From Negativibacillus massiliensis (lineage in GTDB: Bacteria > Bacillota > Clostridia > Oscillospirales > Ruminococcaceae): 64,000 bases of DNA. Numbering within the stretch: position 1 is the first letter of the stretch; each line of letters starts with the position of its first letter. The notes under the pieces were generated by a model that was not told the origin of the DNA, made no database searches, and was given only the letters and a program-made list of their open reading frames with translations. The position numbers and the translations under genes are program-made. The stretch is from contig NZ_FTRU01000007.1 of NCBI RefSeq assembly GCF_900148495.1, positions 124,001-188,000 on the forward strand. The letters run 5' to 3'. Positions 44,164-52,592 of this stretch are shown here, in pieces.

Positions 44164-45660
44164 ATGTCAATCATTTTGTTATCGAATGTTAGTTTTTGTT
44201 ATGAAGGAAGTTATGAGCCAGTTTTTGAAAATCTCTCGGCAAACCTGGACACCGACTGGCATCTGGGTTTGACCGGACGTAATGGACGGGGAAAAACCAC
44301 TCTTCTGCGCCTGATGCTTGGCTCCCAGCAGCATCCTTATGGACTGACCGGGTTTGGAGGAAGCATTGGAGCAAAGGTCTCTTTTGTTTATTTTCCACTT
44401 CCGGTCAAACACCCGGAGTGGCTTGCAATGGAAGTGATGGAAGAGCTTTGTTCAGGATGTCCGGAATGGAAAATCCGGCGGGAGCTTTCTCTTCTGGGTG
44501 TGGAGGAGGACGCTTTGTGGCGGCCATTTGAAACGCTTTCCGGAGGAGAAAAAACGAAGCTGCAGCTGGCCGCACTGTTTTTGCAGGAGGGCTCCTTTCC
44601 ACTCATTGATGAGCCGACCAATCACCTTGATATTGAATCAAGAAAGATCGTTTCGGAGTATTTAAGGCGACAGAAGGGATTTTTGCTGGTATCGCACGAC
44701 CGAGCCTTTCTGGACGGATGTGTCGATCATATCCTTTCCATCGGACGCAATGATATTGAGGTTAGAAAAGGAGATTTCAGCGGCTGGTACCACGATTATC
44801 AGACCCGTATTCAGTCTGAGCGGGAGCAGAACGAAAAGCTCAAAAAGGAAATCAGCCGACTGCATGAAGCAGCAAAGCGCACCGCCGAATGGTCGGACCG
44901 GGTGGAGGCGACCAAGATAGGAGAAGGTCCCTGTGACCGGGGATATATTGGACACAAAGCTGCCAAGATGATGAAGCGCTCCAAGTCGATCGAGATGAGG
45001 AAACTGGATGCTGCACAGGAAAAATCCAAATTGCTCAAAAACGTGGAGAATGTCGGAAAGTTAAAGATTCAGCCGGAGAAGCATTTTGCAAAGAAACTTG
45101 TGGAGGTCGGAGAACTGTCTGTCTGTTTTGGTGGAGAACCTTTGTTTTCTCCGGTGAGCTTTTCAGTTGGAACAGGAGAAAAGGTTTGTTTACAGGGCAA
45201 AAACGGCTGCGGAAAAACAAGCCTTTTGAAATTGATTGCTGGAGAAAAACTTGATTATCAGGGAACACTTCGGATTGCTTCGGGACTTACCTTTTCTGTA
45301 GTCTCACAGGACACCTCAGGACTGCAGGGCAGTTTACAGGAGGAACTTTTGAAAAGCGGAGTGGACCAGAGCTTGTGTATGACCATCCTGCGCAATCTTG
45401 GGTTTGAGCGAACCCAGTTTGAGATTCCGCTCGAGCAGTACAGCATGGGTCAGAAGAAAAAGGTGTTGATTGCAAAAAGTCTGTGTCAGAAGGCGCACCT
45501 GTACCTCTGGGATGAGCCGCTTAACTACATCGATATTTTTTCCAGAATGCAGATTGAAAAACTGCTTTTGGAGCAGGAAGCGGCAATGCTGTTTGTCGAG
45601 CACGATGCAGCATTCTGCGAAAATATTGCGGATAAGATTGTAAGCATCCAAAGAATTTAA
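44164..45660 (+). CDS. ABC-F protein, Lsa/Vga-like
   Basis: A 498-residue soluble protein with two ATPase domains and no membrane segments. It probably protects the ribosome from lincosamides, streptogramin A or pleuromutilins, as Lsa/Vga proteins do. The first site has GRNGRGKTT and LSGGEKTKLQLA, the second GKNGCGKTS and YSMGQKKKVLIA. The linker between them is charged. ATG 44164 has GGGAGGG 7 bases upstream. The attenuator in its leader supports antibiotic-induced expression; the actual drug is not known. Confidence 0.85.
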   Translation: MSIILLSNVSFCYEGSYEPVFENLSANLDTDWHLGLTGRNGRGKTTLLRLMLGSQQHPYGLTGFGGSIGAKVSFVYFPLPVKHPEWLAMEVMEELCSGCPEWKIRRELSLLGVEEDALWRPFETLSGGEKTKLQLAALFLQEGSFPLIDEPTNHLDIESRKIVSEYLRRQKGFLLVSHDRAFLDGCVDHILSIGRNDIEVRKGDFSGWYHDYQTRIQSEREQNEKLKKEISRLHEAAKRTAEWSDRVEATKIGEGPCDRGYIGHKAAKMMKRSKSIEMRKLDAAQEKSKLLKNVENVGKLKIQPEKHFAKKLVEVGELSVCFGGEPLFSPVSFSVGTGEKVCLQGKNGCGKTSLLKLIAGEKLDYQGTLRIASGLTFSVVSQDTSGLQGSLQEELLKSGVDQSLCMTILRNLGFERTQFEIPLEQYSMGQKKKVLIAKSLCQKAHLYLWDEPLNYIDIFSRMQIEKLLLEQEAAMLFVEHDAAFCENIADKIVSIQRI

Positions 45661-45678
45661 AAGGACAGGAGGAGTGGA

Positions 45679-45744
45679 ATGATTTTCACAAAATGGCTGA
45701 CTTTTCATATTCTGAAAAGGAGAAGAAATGGATTCTCTGAATGA
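45679..45744 (+). CDS. Possible 21-residue small protein
   Basis: An ATG with AGGAGGAG 4-5 bases upstream opens a frame for 21 residues (MIFTKWLTFHILKRRRNGF...). A further ten-codon frame (ATG 45728, AAGGAG upstream) overlaps its end. They may be small peptides, a translational leader for the next gene, or remnants. Confidence 0.3.
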   Translation: MIFTKWLTFHILKRRRNGFSE

Positions 45745-45804
45745 ATTTCCCGGGAAATAGAGAAGCCGGTTCTTGTATCCTTTGAGAAAAGGTGGTCTGA
45801 AACC

Positions 45805-46722
45805 ATGAGTGAAAATCAAAACAACCTGCGGCAGATGTCCGCTGCGGATATTCCACAGACTTTGCCAAGCTTTCCCAGTGAAGATGGTTCGGGAAGTGCG
45901 GTAGTAGTGCCGGATGACATTCCGCAGACCCTGCCAAGTTTCCCGAGTGTTGACGGCTCGGGAAATCCAATCCCAGATACTCCACAGACGCTCCCAAGTT
46001 TTCCGCAGCCGATTCCGCCTTCCAACAATACGCCAAACCAGCCAACAACACGCTGCTGCCGGGTAAGGTTTTTCCATGCAGCTGCACAGGCAGGAGCAGT
46101 CAATGTGAATGTCGGTTCCCAGAGGGTAGCTACCAACCTTGCTTTCGGTAATTTTTCTACATATTACTGCTTTGGGCAGGGCTTCCGCACCGTTACCGTT
46201 TTAAATGCAAGTTCGAACCGAACGGTGCTTCTGCGAAAAACAGTTCCGATGCAGGCGGGAGAGACGATTACTTTTGTGCTGCTTAACAATGCATCGACCG
46301 GAACACTGGAACTAAGCCGAATTGATGATACCTCCTGCTCCGGACAGATGGGTGGGTTTGCCTGCCTGCGGATGGCAAATTTCCTGCTGGGAAGTACCGC
46401 ATTGGATATGATGACCTCGGATGGCAGAGTGGTATTCTCGGATGTCCGTTATAAAGAGAATACTCTTTCCAGACGTCTGCGCCCGGGAAGCTACAGCTTT
46501 TATGTGGTCAACACACCACTGCGGATTGAACCTCGCATTGAAGATGTGGAACTCGATGACAGCGATTACCGCGTCAGCGGACGTTATCTGCCGGGCTACG
46601 GGGAACTCAGTCCAGTTATTTCCTTTTCCCTGCAGGCGCGAAGAGGAGTTATGTATACCGCTTATATTATCGGGCAGGCAAATACGGACGAAATTCAGGT
46701 CGTCATTGCTGCAAACAGTTAG
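45805..46722 (+). CDS. DUF4397 domain protein with N-terminal repeats
   Basis: A 305-residue protein. The N-terminal 75 residues hold three copies of a PQTLPSFP repeat with acidic-glycine spacers (SEDGSG, SVDGSG). After a proline-rich linker and a CCRVRFFHAAA start, two beta-rich halves follow that match DUF4397. It has no signal peptide, unlike many DUF4397 proteins. ATG 45805 follows AAAGGTGG. Spore or surface localisation is possible but not shown. Confidence 0.7.
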   Translation: MSENQNNLRQMSAADIPQTLPSFPSEDGSGSAVVVPDDIPQTLPSFPSVDGSGNPIPDTPQTLPSFPQPIPPSNNTPNQPTTRCCRVRFFHAAAQAGAVNVNVGSQRVATNLAFGNFSTYYCFGQGFRTVTVLNASSNRTVLLRKTVPMQAGETITFVLLNNASTGTLELSRIDDTSCSGQMGGFACLRMANFLLGSTALDMMTSDGRVVFSDVRYKENTLSRRLRPGSYSFYVVNTPLRIEPRIEDVELDDSDYRVSGRYLPGYGELSPVISFSLQARRGVMYTAYIIGQANTDEIQVVIAANS

Positions 46723-46734
46723 CGAAAAACTGCT

Positions 46735-46765
46735 AAGAGAGAGGAGAGTTCCTCTCTCTTTTTTT
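46735..46765 (+). terminator. Terminator of the DUF4397 gene
   Basis: AGAGAGAGGA pairs with TCCTCTCTCT and is followed by T7. Confidence 0.9.
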
Positions 46766-46901
46766 ACTAAAAACACAATTTTCTTTTTGGTCACAACTTC
46801 CAGTCTTTTCCAGAGGCTTATTGACAGATGTTCATTTTTGTGTCACCCTAATAATGGAGTAATATCAGATTATAACAAAATATATTGGAGGGAAACAGAA
46901 C

Positions 46902-48191
46902 ATGTCTCATGAGAAAAAGGACTCAGCGTTACAAAAGATGCAGCTGATCCTGCTTTCAGCGGCAATTATGATTGTGCTGGCTCAGCTGAACATCAACCTT
47001 ATCATCAATGGATTTAAGATATCTCTGGCGGTTATCTGTCTGCCGCTGTTTGCTTTCTTGTTTGAGCATTTTCCGGTTTTCCCGGTTACGCTCATTACAG
47101 CACCGGGTATTTTGCTGGTGCGGTGCATTGTGGAGTGGCTGCATAGCGGCGAGATAGCAGAGGCGTTCTGGTCCTATTCGCCGGAGATGTTTTTCCATTT
47201 GATGTACGGCGGACTGTTTGCCATTTATGTGCGATTTTTCCCGATCCGGCATTTTCGTCTGGAACAGTTCCTGCCTATTCTGGGAATTGACGTAATCTCC
47301 AACCTGACTGAAATCTTTGTTCGTCTGGGAACCGATGCACTGACCACGGCGGTTTTGCTGCGGTTGGTGATTGTGGGAATTGGCAGAACGGTTCTGGCAG
47401 TTGTGTTGCTGGCATCCTTTGATGCGTATGGACTATCCATCCTGCGCAAAGATGACCGGATTCGTTACCGAAAGCTTTTGCTGTTGACCTCACAGCTCAA
47501 GAGCGAAGTGATCTGGATGAACAAGAATACTTCACGCATTGAGGAAACAATGGCAGTTTCTTATAGCCTGTTCAATGAACTTAATGCAAAAGAAGGAATG
47601 GGTGAGATTGCCCAGAAGGCACTGACCGTCGCGAAAGATATCCATGAGGTGAAAAAGGAATACTATCTGATTATGAACGGGATTTCCGATGCGCTCAACA
47701 CCGACCAGGAAGAGAGCGGCATGTGGATGAAGAATATCTTTGGTATCATGCAGGAAAGTGTTCGCCATGTGTTTGGGGACTATGGGCAAAACATGCGGCT
47801 GGATGTGGTTTTGGAAAAAAACTTTTATACCGATAAGCATTACTATCTGATGTCAGTTTTGAGAAACCTGATCAACAACGCAGCAGAAGCAGCGGGAAAC
47901 AGACATGCCCGGGTAGTGCTTTCCGGCAAGGAAGATGGGGAAGATTATGTGATCGGGGTGCATGACGACTGCGGCGGTATTGATGAGGAATATCTTCCAA
48001 CGATCTTTATGCCGGGATTTTCGACCAAGATTAACTATGAAACCGGACAGGTCAGTCGAGGATTGGGGCTTTCGCTGGTCAAGGATATTGTGGAATCCGA
48101 GCTTGGGGGAAGCATCAGTGTAACTTCGGAAGATGGATGTACCGACTTTACCATCCGGATTCCAAAAGAAAATTTGGAGGTGGAAGCATGA
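46902..48191 (+). CDS. Sensor histidine kinase (GlnK/YcbA-like)
   Basis: A 429-residue membrane kinase. The first 200 residues form about six helices, probably the sensor. A dimerisation helix contains DIHEVKKEY, with the likely phosphorylated His. The ATPase has the N box NLINNAAEAAG, VIGVHDDCGGI and GLGLSLVKDIVES. The general layout and the partner match the GlnK/YcbA group, which in Bacillus senses glutamine. ATG 46902 follows TTGGAGGG. It overlaps the regulator gene by an ATGA. Confidence 0.85.
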   Translation: MSHEKKDSALQKMQLILLSAAIMIVLAQLNINLIINGFKISLAVICLPLFAFLFEHFPVFPVTLITAPGILLVRCIVEWLHSGEIAEAFWSYSPEMFFHLMYGGLFAIYVRFFPIRHFRLEQFLPILGIDVISNLTEIFVRLGTDALTTAVLLRLVIVGIGRTVLAVVLLASFDAYGLSILRKDDRIRYRKLLLLTSQLKSEVIWMNKNTSRIEETMAVSYSLFNELNAKEGMGEIAQKALTVAKDIHEVKKEYYLIMNGISDALNTDQEESGMWMKNIFGIMQESVRHVFGDYGQNMRLDVVLEKNFYTDKHYYLMSVLRNLINNAAEAAGNRHARVVLSGKEDGEDYVIGVHDDCGGIDEEYLPTIFMPGFSTKINYETGQVSRGLGLSLVKDIVESELGGSISVTSEDGCTDFTIRIPKENLEVEA

Positions 48192-49069
48192 TGAAAATTT
48201 ATCTGATAGATGATGACGCGAGTGTATGTAACATTTTGAAAATTATCATTCAGCAGAAAAAGCTGGGTGAGGTTTGTGGAACCGCCTCAAATGGTATGGA
48301 CGCGCTGGAGGATCTGGCGTATGTTTCACCGGATATCGTGGTGGTAGATCTGCTTATGCCGATTATGGACGGCATCAACTTTGTGCGCAAAGCAAAAGAA
48401 CAGTATCCGGATATCAGCTATGTCATGCTCTCCCAGGTGAGCAGCAAGGAAATGATCAGCCAGGCGTATGAGTGTGGCGTAACCTTCTTTATTCAAAAGC
48501 CGGTCAACGGTATGGAAGTAGTGCGTGTTCTGACTAATGTAATCGACTCCATTCAGATGCGCCGAACCTTCAATCAGATGCAGTCTTTGTTCTTAAAAGA
48601 TACGCCTCCGAATGCCGCAGCTGCACCGATTCCGGAAATTCGCCTTGCTTCTGAGCAGCCTGCAGAAGAAAAGCCGCACATCAAACGGCTGCGCTCTATC
48701 CTGCAAAAGTTGGGCATCATCGGAGAAAGCGGCAGTGCGGATATTATCACGCTGGTCGATTATATGATTGAGCAGGGACCAGAATCGGGCAAATTTACTG
48801 TATCCGAATTGTGCAGCAAATTTAGTCCCAACAATTCCAAGTCGATGGAACAGCGTATTCGCCGTACCGTCAATGCAGGGCTTACGAATCTTGCCAACAT
48901 GGGAATTGAAGATTATTCCAATGATACCTTCCATGATTTTGCAGGTTCCATTTACAGTTTTGAGCAGATTCGCAAAGAGATGGATTATATCCGAGGAAAA
49001 TCGGACAGCCATGGCAAGGTTTCGCTCAAAAACTTTTTAAACTCTCTGATCTTTTACTGTACCAATTGA
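48188..49069 (+). CDS. Response regulator with YcbB domain (GlnL-like)
   Basis: A 293-residue regulator. Residues 1-120 are a receiver with IDDD near the N-terminus, the phosphorylated Asp in VVVDLLMP and FIQKP. The C-terminal part (about 170-290) resembles the YcbB domain of Bacillus GlnL, which binds DNA. Targets would be nutrient transporters; the EIIC-like gene beyond the IS element is a candidate. Confidence 0.85.
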   Translation: MMKIYLIDDDASVCNILKIIIQQKKLGEVCGTASNGMDALEDLAYVSPDIVVVDLLMPIMDGINFVRKAKEQYPDISYVMLSQVSSKEMISQAYECGVTFFIQKPVNGMEVVRVLTNVIDSIQMRRTFNQMQSLFLKDTPPNAAAAPIPEIRLASEQPAEEKPHIKRLRSILQKLGIIGESGSADIITLVDYMIEQGPESGKFTVSELCSKFSPNNSKSMEQRIRRTVNAGLTNLANMGIEDYSNDTFHDFAGSIYSFEQIRKEMDYIRGKSDSHGKVSLKNFLNSLIFYCTN

Positions 49070-49086
49070 TCGAAACAAAAACAGCG

Positions 49087-49120
49087 AAAAAGCGACCTGA
49101 ATTTTCAGGTCGCTTTTTTT
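49087..49120 (+). terminator. Terminator of the two-component operon
   Basis: AAAGCGACCTGAA pairs with TTCAGGTCGCTTT and is followed by T7. Confidence 0.93.
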
Positions 49121-49205
49121 ATTAGTGCTTTAGCAAAGAACTTTCGCCAATAAGCGAAAGTTCAACAACCGCCCGCTATGCGGGTGGATTAAGGCTTAAG
49201 CAAAG

Positions 49206-49267
49206 AAACATCCTTTCTGGTAAGATAGAGATTGTTCAAGCCTCTAAAAAACCAGGAAAGGATGTTT
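49206..49267 (+). promoter_or_regulatory. Hairpin that sequesters the tnpA ribosome site
   Basis: AAACATCCTTTCTGGT (49206-49221) pairs with ACCAGGAAAGGATGTTT (49251-49267), with one bulged base. The right arm contains the GGAAAGGA ribosome binding site. Such a hairpin represses tnpA translation in IS200 elements. Confidence 0.7.
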
Positions 49268-49270
49268 CTT

Positions 49271-49696
49271 ATGGCAAATAGTTTAGCACATACCAAATGG
49301 GTATGCAAGTATCACATCGTTTTTACACCAAAGTACCGTCGGAAAATAATCTATAAAGAATTGAGAAAAGATATCCAGCAAATCATAAAAGATTTGTGTA
49401 AGTGGAAAGGTGTAGAAATTATAGAAGGGCATATGATGCCGGATCATGTACATATTCTGGTAAGTATACCGCCCAAATACAGTGTATCCCAATTCATGGG
49501 ATACCTCAAAGGGAAAAGTGCGATGATGATATTTGAAAGGCATGCAAACCTAAAATACAAGTGATATTATGTAAGTACAGTAGGAATCAATACTGCGACA
49601 ATACAAAAATATATCCGAGAGCAAGAAAAGCAAGATCAAATAGAAGATAGTTTAAGCAAGAAGGAGTATGTAGACCCTTTCAAGGGTAGCAAGTAA
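49271..49696 (+). pseudogene. tnpA: Y1 transposase TnpA with internal deletion
   Basis: A REP/IS200-type single-strand transposase. The first 97 codons contain the catalytic H-x-H in MMPDHVHILVS. The reading frame then stops at TGA 49562-49564, after KYK, and continues in the same frame with YYVSTVGINTATIQKYIRE to a TAA at 49696. In intact relatives KYK is followed by a YGNRxFWxxG-like stretch before YYVSTVG. The sequence is best explained by a 27-base in-frame deletion that created the stop. The catalytic Tyr lies after the stop, so the element is very probably not autonomous. Confidence 0.8.
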
Positions 49697-49810
49697 TCAT
49701 ACCACCAGAGGCTTGAACAAAGTGAAAGCCAGCGTCATTTAGGCGCTGGCTTTTATCACGGCCTTATAGGCCGCTCGTCATGCCACCCCTCTTAGGGGTG
49801 GTCATGACTT

Positions 49811-50216
49811 GTTTAATAGAAACCCGGAGATGGGAAGGTGTAACTTTTTGAAATTCCTAATCAAATTCAACAGAAGATGTTTACAGAGATAGTAAAAGAG
49901 AAGAAAAAGGGAATCTTATTGTACGACAGGTACAATAAGATTCAAAGCGGATCAGGGAATAGATGTGATAAACGGGAATTATGGAAGGATTTTATGAGAA
50001 AAAAGCGGATTTTTCATGAAGGAACGATGAAATAGAAGAATTAAGTGTAGAGAAATGTGGAAAATATTTAGATATAATAACGAAACATAGATTTACAAGA
50101 GACAAGAAAACAACCTTTTTTGTTGTACATCACGTCAGAGATTGCACCGAATAACTAAACAAATTTAACAAAGTTGCGTTTTCGCGGTATTTTGACAAAA
50201 TAATTTCTGTAACTTT
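49811..50216. other. Gene-free region before the EIIC-like gene
   Basis: About 400 AT-rich bases with no supported gene. It contains one long hairpin: GAATCTTATTGTAC (49911-49924), a five-base GACAG loop and its exact complement to 49943. No T run follows, so it may be an operator or a processing site rather than a terminator. Confidence 0.5.
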
Positions 50217-50246
50217 TTGTAGTTTTATAAATCTTCCCTCTATAAT
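50217..50246 (+). promoter_or_regulatory. Promoter of the EIIC-like gene
   Basis: A perfect TATAAT (50241-50246) is preceded at 18 bases by a weak TTGTAG, so activation by a regulator is plausible. A TTGACA at 50192 has no matching -10. Confidence 0.55.
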
Positions 50247-50323
50247 CTAGGCATAGTCAATCACAGAGGTACACAAGATAAAATGTACCGAAAAAATGTA
50301 AGTTTCGTATGGAGGTTTCAAGT

Positions 50324-51382
50324 ATGTTAACAATTCTTTCCGGAGTCGGTTTCCTGCTCCTCACACTGGCCGTTTTCTCCCTGTTCAGCTTAAAGTTTCC
50401 TAAGGGAAGCGAAGCAATGTCCGGTATGGCAAATGCAGCTGTTGCATCTTTCCTGGTAGAAGCAGTACACAAATACATCACTGGTGATCTTTTGGGTATT
50501 GCATTCCTCGGTGAAGTTGGCGCAACCGCAGGCAGCCTCGGCGGCGTTGCAGCAGGCGTTATGGTTCCAATCTGCATGGGTGCAAATCCAGTATTTGCAG
50601 TAGTAGGCGGTCTTGCCTGCGGCGGTTACGGAATCCTGCCAGGTTTCATTGCAGGTTACATTATCGGTCTTGTTTCCCCATACATTGAAAAATATCTGCC
50701 AACCGGTCTGGACCTGATCCTCGGTGCACTGACCGTTGCTCCTCTGGCAAGACTGGTTGCATTCGCAGTTGATCCAGCAGTTAACTCTGTTCTGACCATG
50801 ATCGGCGGTACCATTTCCGCAGCAGCAGAACAGTCCCCACTGGTAATGGGCTTCCTGCTCGGCGGCATCATGAAGATGATCTGTACTTCCCCACTCAGCT
50901 CGATGGCTTTGACCGCAATGCTTGGTCTGACCGGTCTTCCTATGGGTATCGCTGCAATCGCATGTTTCGGTGGTTCCTTCACAAACGGTATGATCTTCCA
51001 CAAAATGCACTACGGCGACAAGAGCAATGTTATCGCTGTTATGCTTGAGCCACTCACCCAGGCACACATCGTTACAAAACATCCAATTCCGATCTTTACT
51101 TCCAACTTCTTTGGCGGCGGTCTGGCAGGTCTGGCAGCAGCAGCTCTGGGCATCGTAAACAACGCTCCTGGTACTGCTTCCCCAATCCCTGGTATGATTG
51201 CTCCATTCGGATTCAACCCACCGCTCAAAGTGGTTCTCGCACTGGTACTGGCAGCAGCTGGCGGTCTGCTTGCAGGTTATGTTGGCGGCACAGTCTTCAG
51301 CCGTCTGGAAAACAGAAAAGCAGCACCTGTTGTTTATGGCGATCCACTTGCAGATGACGAAGAAGAAGCATTCAACGCTTAA
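50324..51382 (+). CDS. PTS EIIC-like membrane protein (PTS_EIIC_2 type)
   Basis: A 352-residue protein with about nine membrane helices of the EIIC_2 type, rich in Gly and Ala. The SPIPGMIAPFGFNPPLK stretch and GGSFTNGMIFHKMHYGDKSN loop are typical. It lacks EIIA and EIIB domains, so either these come from elsewhere or it works outside a normal PTS. ATG 50324 has GGAGG 8 bases upstream. It follows a two-component system, separated by the IS element. Substrate unknown. Confidence 0.85.
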   Translation: MLTILSGVGFLLLTLAVFSLFSLKFPKGSEAMSGMANAAVASFLVEAVHKYITGDLLGIAFLGEVGATAGSLGGVAAGVMVPICMGANPVFAVVGGLACGGYGILPGFIAGYIIGLVSPYIEKYLPTGLDLILGALTVAPLARLVAFAVDPAVNSVLTMIGGTISAAAEQSPLVMGFLLGGIMKMICTSPLSSMALTAMLGLTGLPMGIAAIACFGGSFTNGMIFHKMHYGDKSNVIAVMLEPLTQAHIVTKHPIPIFTSNFFGGGLAGLAAAALGIVNNAPGTASPIPGMIAPFGFNPPLKVVLALVLAAAGGLLAGYVGGTVFSRLENRKAAPVVYGDPLADDEEEAFNA

Positions 51383-51428
51383 TTTCATTTTAGATAACTC
51401 ATCTATATTTCATAATCCTCGTAACTTA

Positions 51429-51472
51429 CACAAAGAGCCTAAAACCGTAATCGGTCTTAGGCTCTTTGTGTT
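51429..51472. terminator. Bidirectional terminator (EIIC-like / GH18)
   Basis: CAAAGAGCCTAA and TTAGGCTCTTTG form a long stem with an inner ACCG/CGGT pair and serve converging genes. Confidence 0.85.
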
Positions 51473-51485
51473 TATATTTATATTT

Positions 51486-52592
51486 TTACTCGGTTTCTTG
51501 GGTGCTGAAAGCAGCGTTTGAAACAGCGCAGATCAGAGAATCCTCATCTGTTTTGTCACACAGCAAGTGGTAAATCATCACTCCACCAAGTTCCTGTTCT
51601 TTTGCGTATTGTGCTTTTTCGGCAGCAAGCTGCGGGGTATTAAAAAAGAAATCTCCGATTCGATTGGGGTCTTGCGGAGAAACCGCAGAAAGGTCGATAT
51701 CGGAATAGAGCAGCCACTGTGCCGAAGCATCCAACGGTCTTCCATAGGCCGGGATTCCCAGCACAAGCTGCTCAGGAGAAAATCCCAGCGATAAAAAGTA
51801 ATCGATGCTGTCTTTTGCAGTCTGCATGGTGCTGTGCAGCCCTTTACTGTCAAACTGGTCATACGCCATGATATGGACGCGGTCGATAGAATCAATTGCG
51901 GGCTGCTCTAGCAGGATATCCTGCGGATACAAAGCCAGTGAAAGATCAATATCAGAAGCGTCGAGTAAATCTTTCAAGGTGACCAGAAAAGCGGAAAAAT
52001 CCTCCCATTCGTTTTCCAGAGGAAATTCCCAGTCAATGTCGATACCAGACAGCTTGTGTTCCTCTGCAAACTCGACGATATTCTGTGCCAGATTCTGACG
52101 TTCCTCATCGGTATCGATGGTGCTGCCGGCAATCTGAGAACGGATCAGTTCTCCTTGTGGATTGACGGTACACCAGAGCTCGATTTGACCATCCAGAGCC
52201 TGAACAGCCGAAGAAAAATGATCGGAGACGAGGAGTTCACCATTTTCGTCCCAATAGACACCGGTGTTTAAGACAAGGTAGTCGAGCAGGGCGATATTTT
52301 GGGCATAGGGAGAAAGATCATCCGGAGCAGAAGAGGTCGGAAGGTAAGCACAGAGAAGAAATGGACTTTCTTTGGAAGGATTTTGCTCGTCGGGAAAAAT
52401 TTCCCGGGAAGTATTTTCTTGAGAATCGTTTTCCAAGCTATCTAATTGCGGTGTGGAAGATTCCGAGGGCTTTTCTTCCGAGGTCTCTGTTTGTTCCGTT
52501 GAGCCAAACAGTTCCATTTTTTCAGATTGAAAAGAGGAACAGCCGCAGAGCAGGAGAGAAAAGGTGAGGATCAGGCAGAGAATTTGTCTCAT
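51486..52592 (-). CDS. GH18-family lipoprotein
   Basis: A 368-residue putative glycoside hydrolase outside the cell. A lipoprotein signal ends at LLCGC near residue 18 and is followed by a Ser/Glu-rich linker to about residue 75. The GH18 barrel has its active-site motif as SGIDIDWEFP, so the first Asp of DxxDxDxE is Ser but the catalytic Glu is kept. Later GIPAYGRPLD and GGVMIYHLL also fit. It could cut peptidoglycan or chitin-like sugars, as YaaH/SleL-type proteins do. It overlaps the glycosylase gene by an ATGA. Confidence 0.82.
   Translation of the reverse strand: MRQILCLILTFSLLLCGCSSFQSEKMELFGSTEQTETSEEKPSESSTPQLDSLENDSQENTSREIFPDEQNPSKESPFLLCAYLPTSSAPDDLSPYAQNIALLDYLVLNTGVYWDENGELLVSDHFSSAVQALDGQIELWCTVNPQGELIRSQIAGSTIDTDEERQNLAQNIVEFAEEHKLSGIDIDWEFPLENEWEDFSAFLVTLKDLLDASDIDLSLALYPQDILLEQPAIDSIDRVHIMAYDQFDSKGLHSTMQTAKDSIDYFLSLGFSPEQLVLGIPAYGRPLDASAQWLLYSDIDLSAVSPQDPNRIGDFFFNTPQLAAEKAQYAKEQELGGVMIYHLLCDKTDEDSLICAVSNAAFSTQETE

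Larger units (their letters stand above)
49164..49810 (+). mobile_element. IS200/IS605-type insertion sequence, defective
   Basis: An element of about 650 bases. A left-end hairpin CCCGC-tat-GCGGG lies at 49172-49184 and a right-end hairpin CCACCCCT-ctt-AGGGGTGG at 49783-49801. It encodes a single small Y1 transposase and ends without inverted repeats, as in this family. A further hairpin just outside (GAACTTTCGC with GCGAAAGTTC, 49138-49163) may be host DNA or part of the end. Exact boundaries are approximate. Confidence 0.75.

Noticed and set aside
50390-51388. A 332-codon frame antisense to the EIIC-like gene
   Set aside because: Its Cys- and His-rich composition is what the reverse complement of Ala/Gly-rich membrane codons gives.
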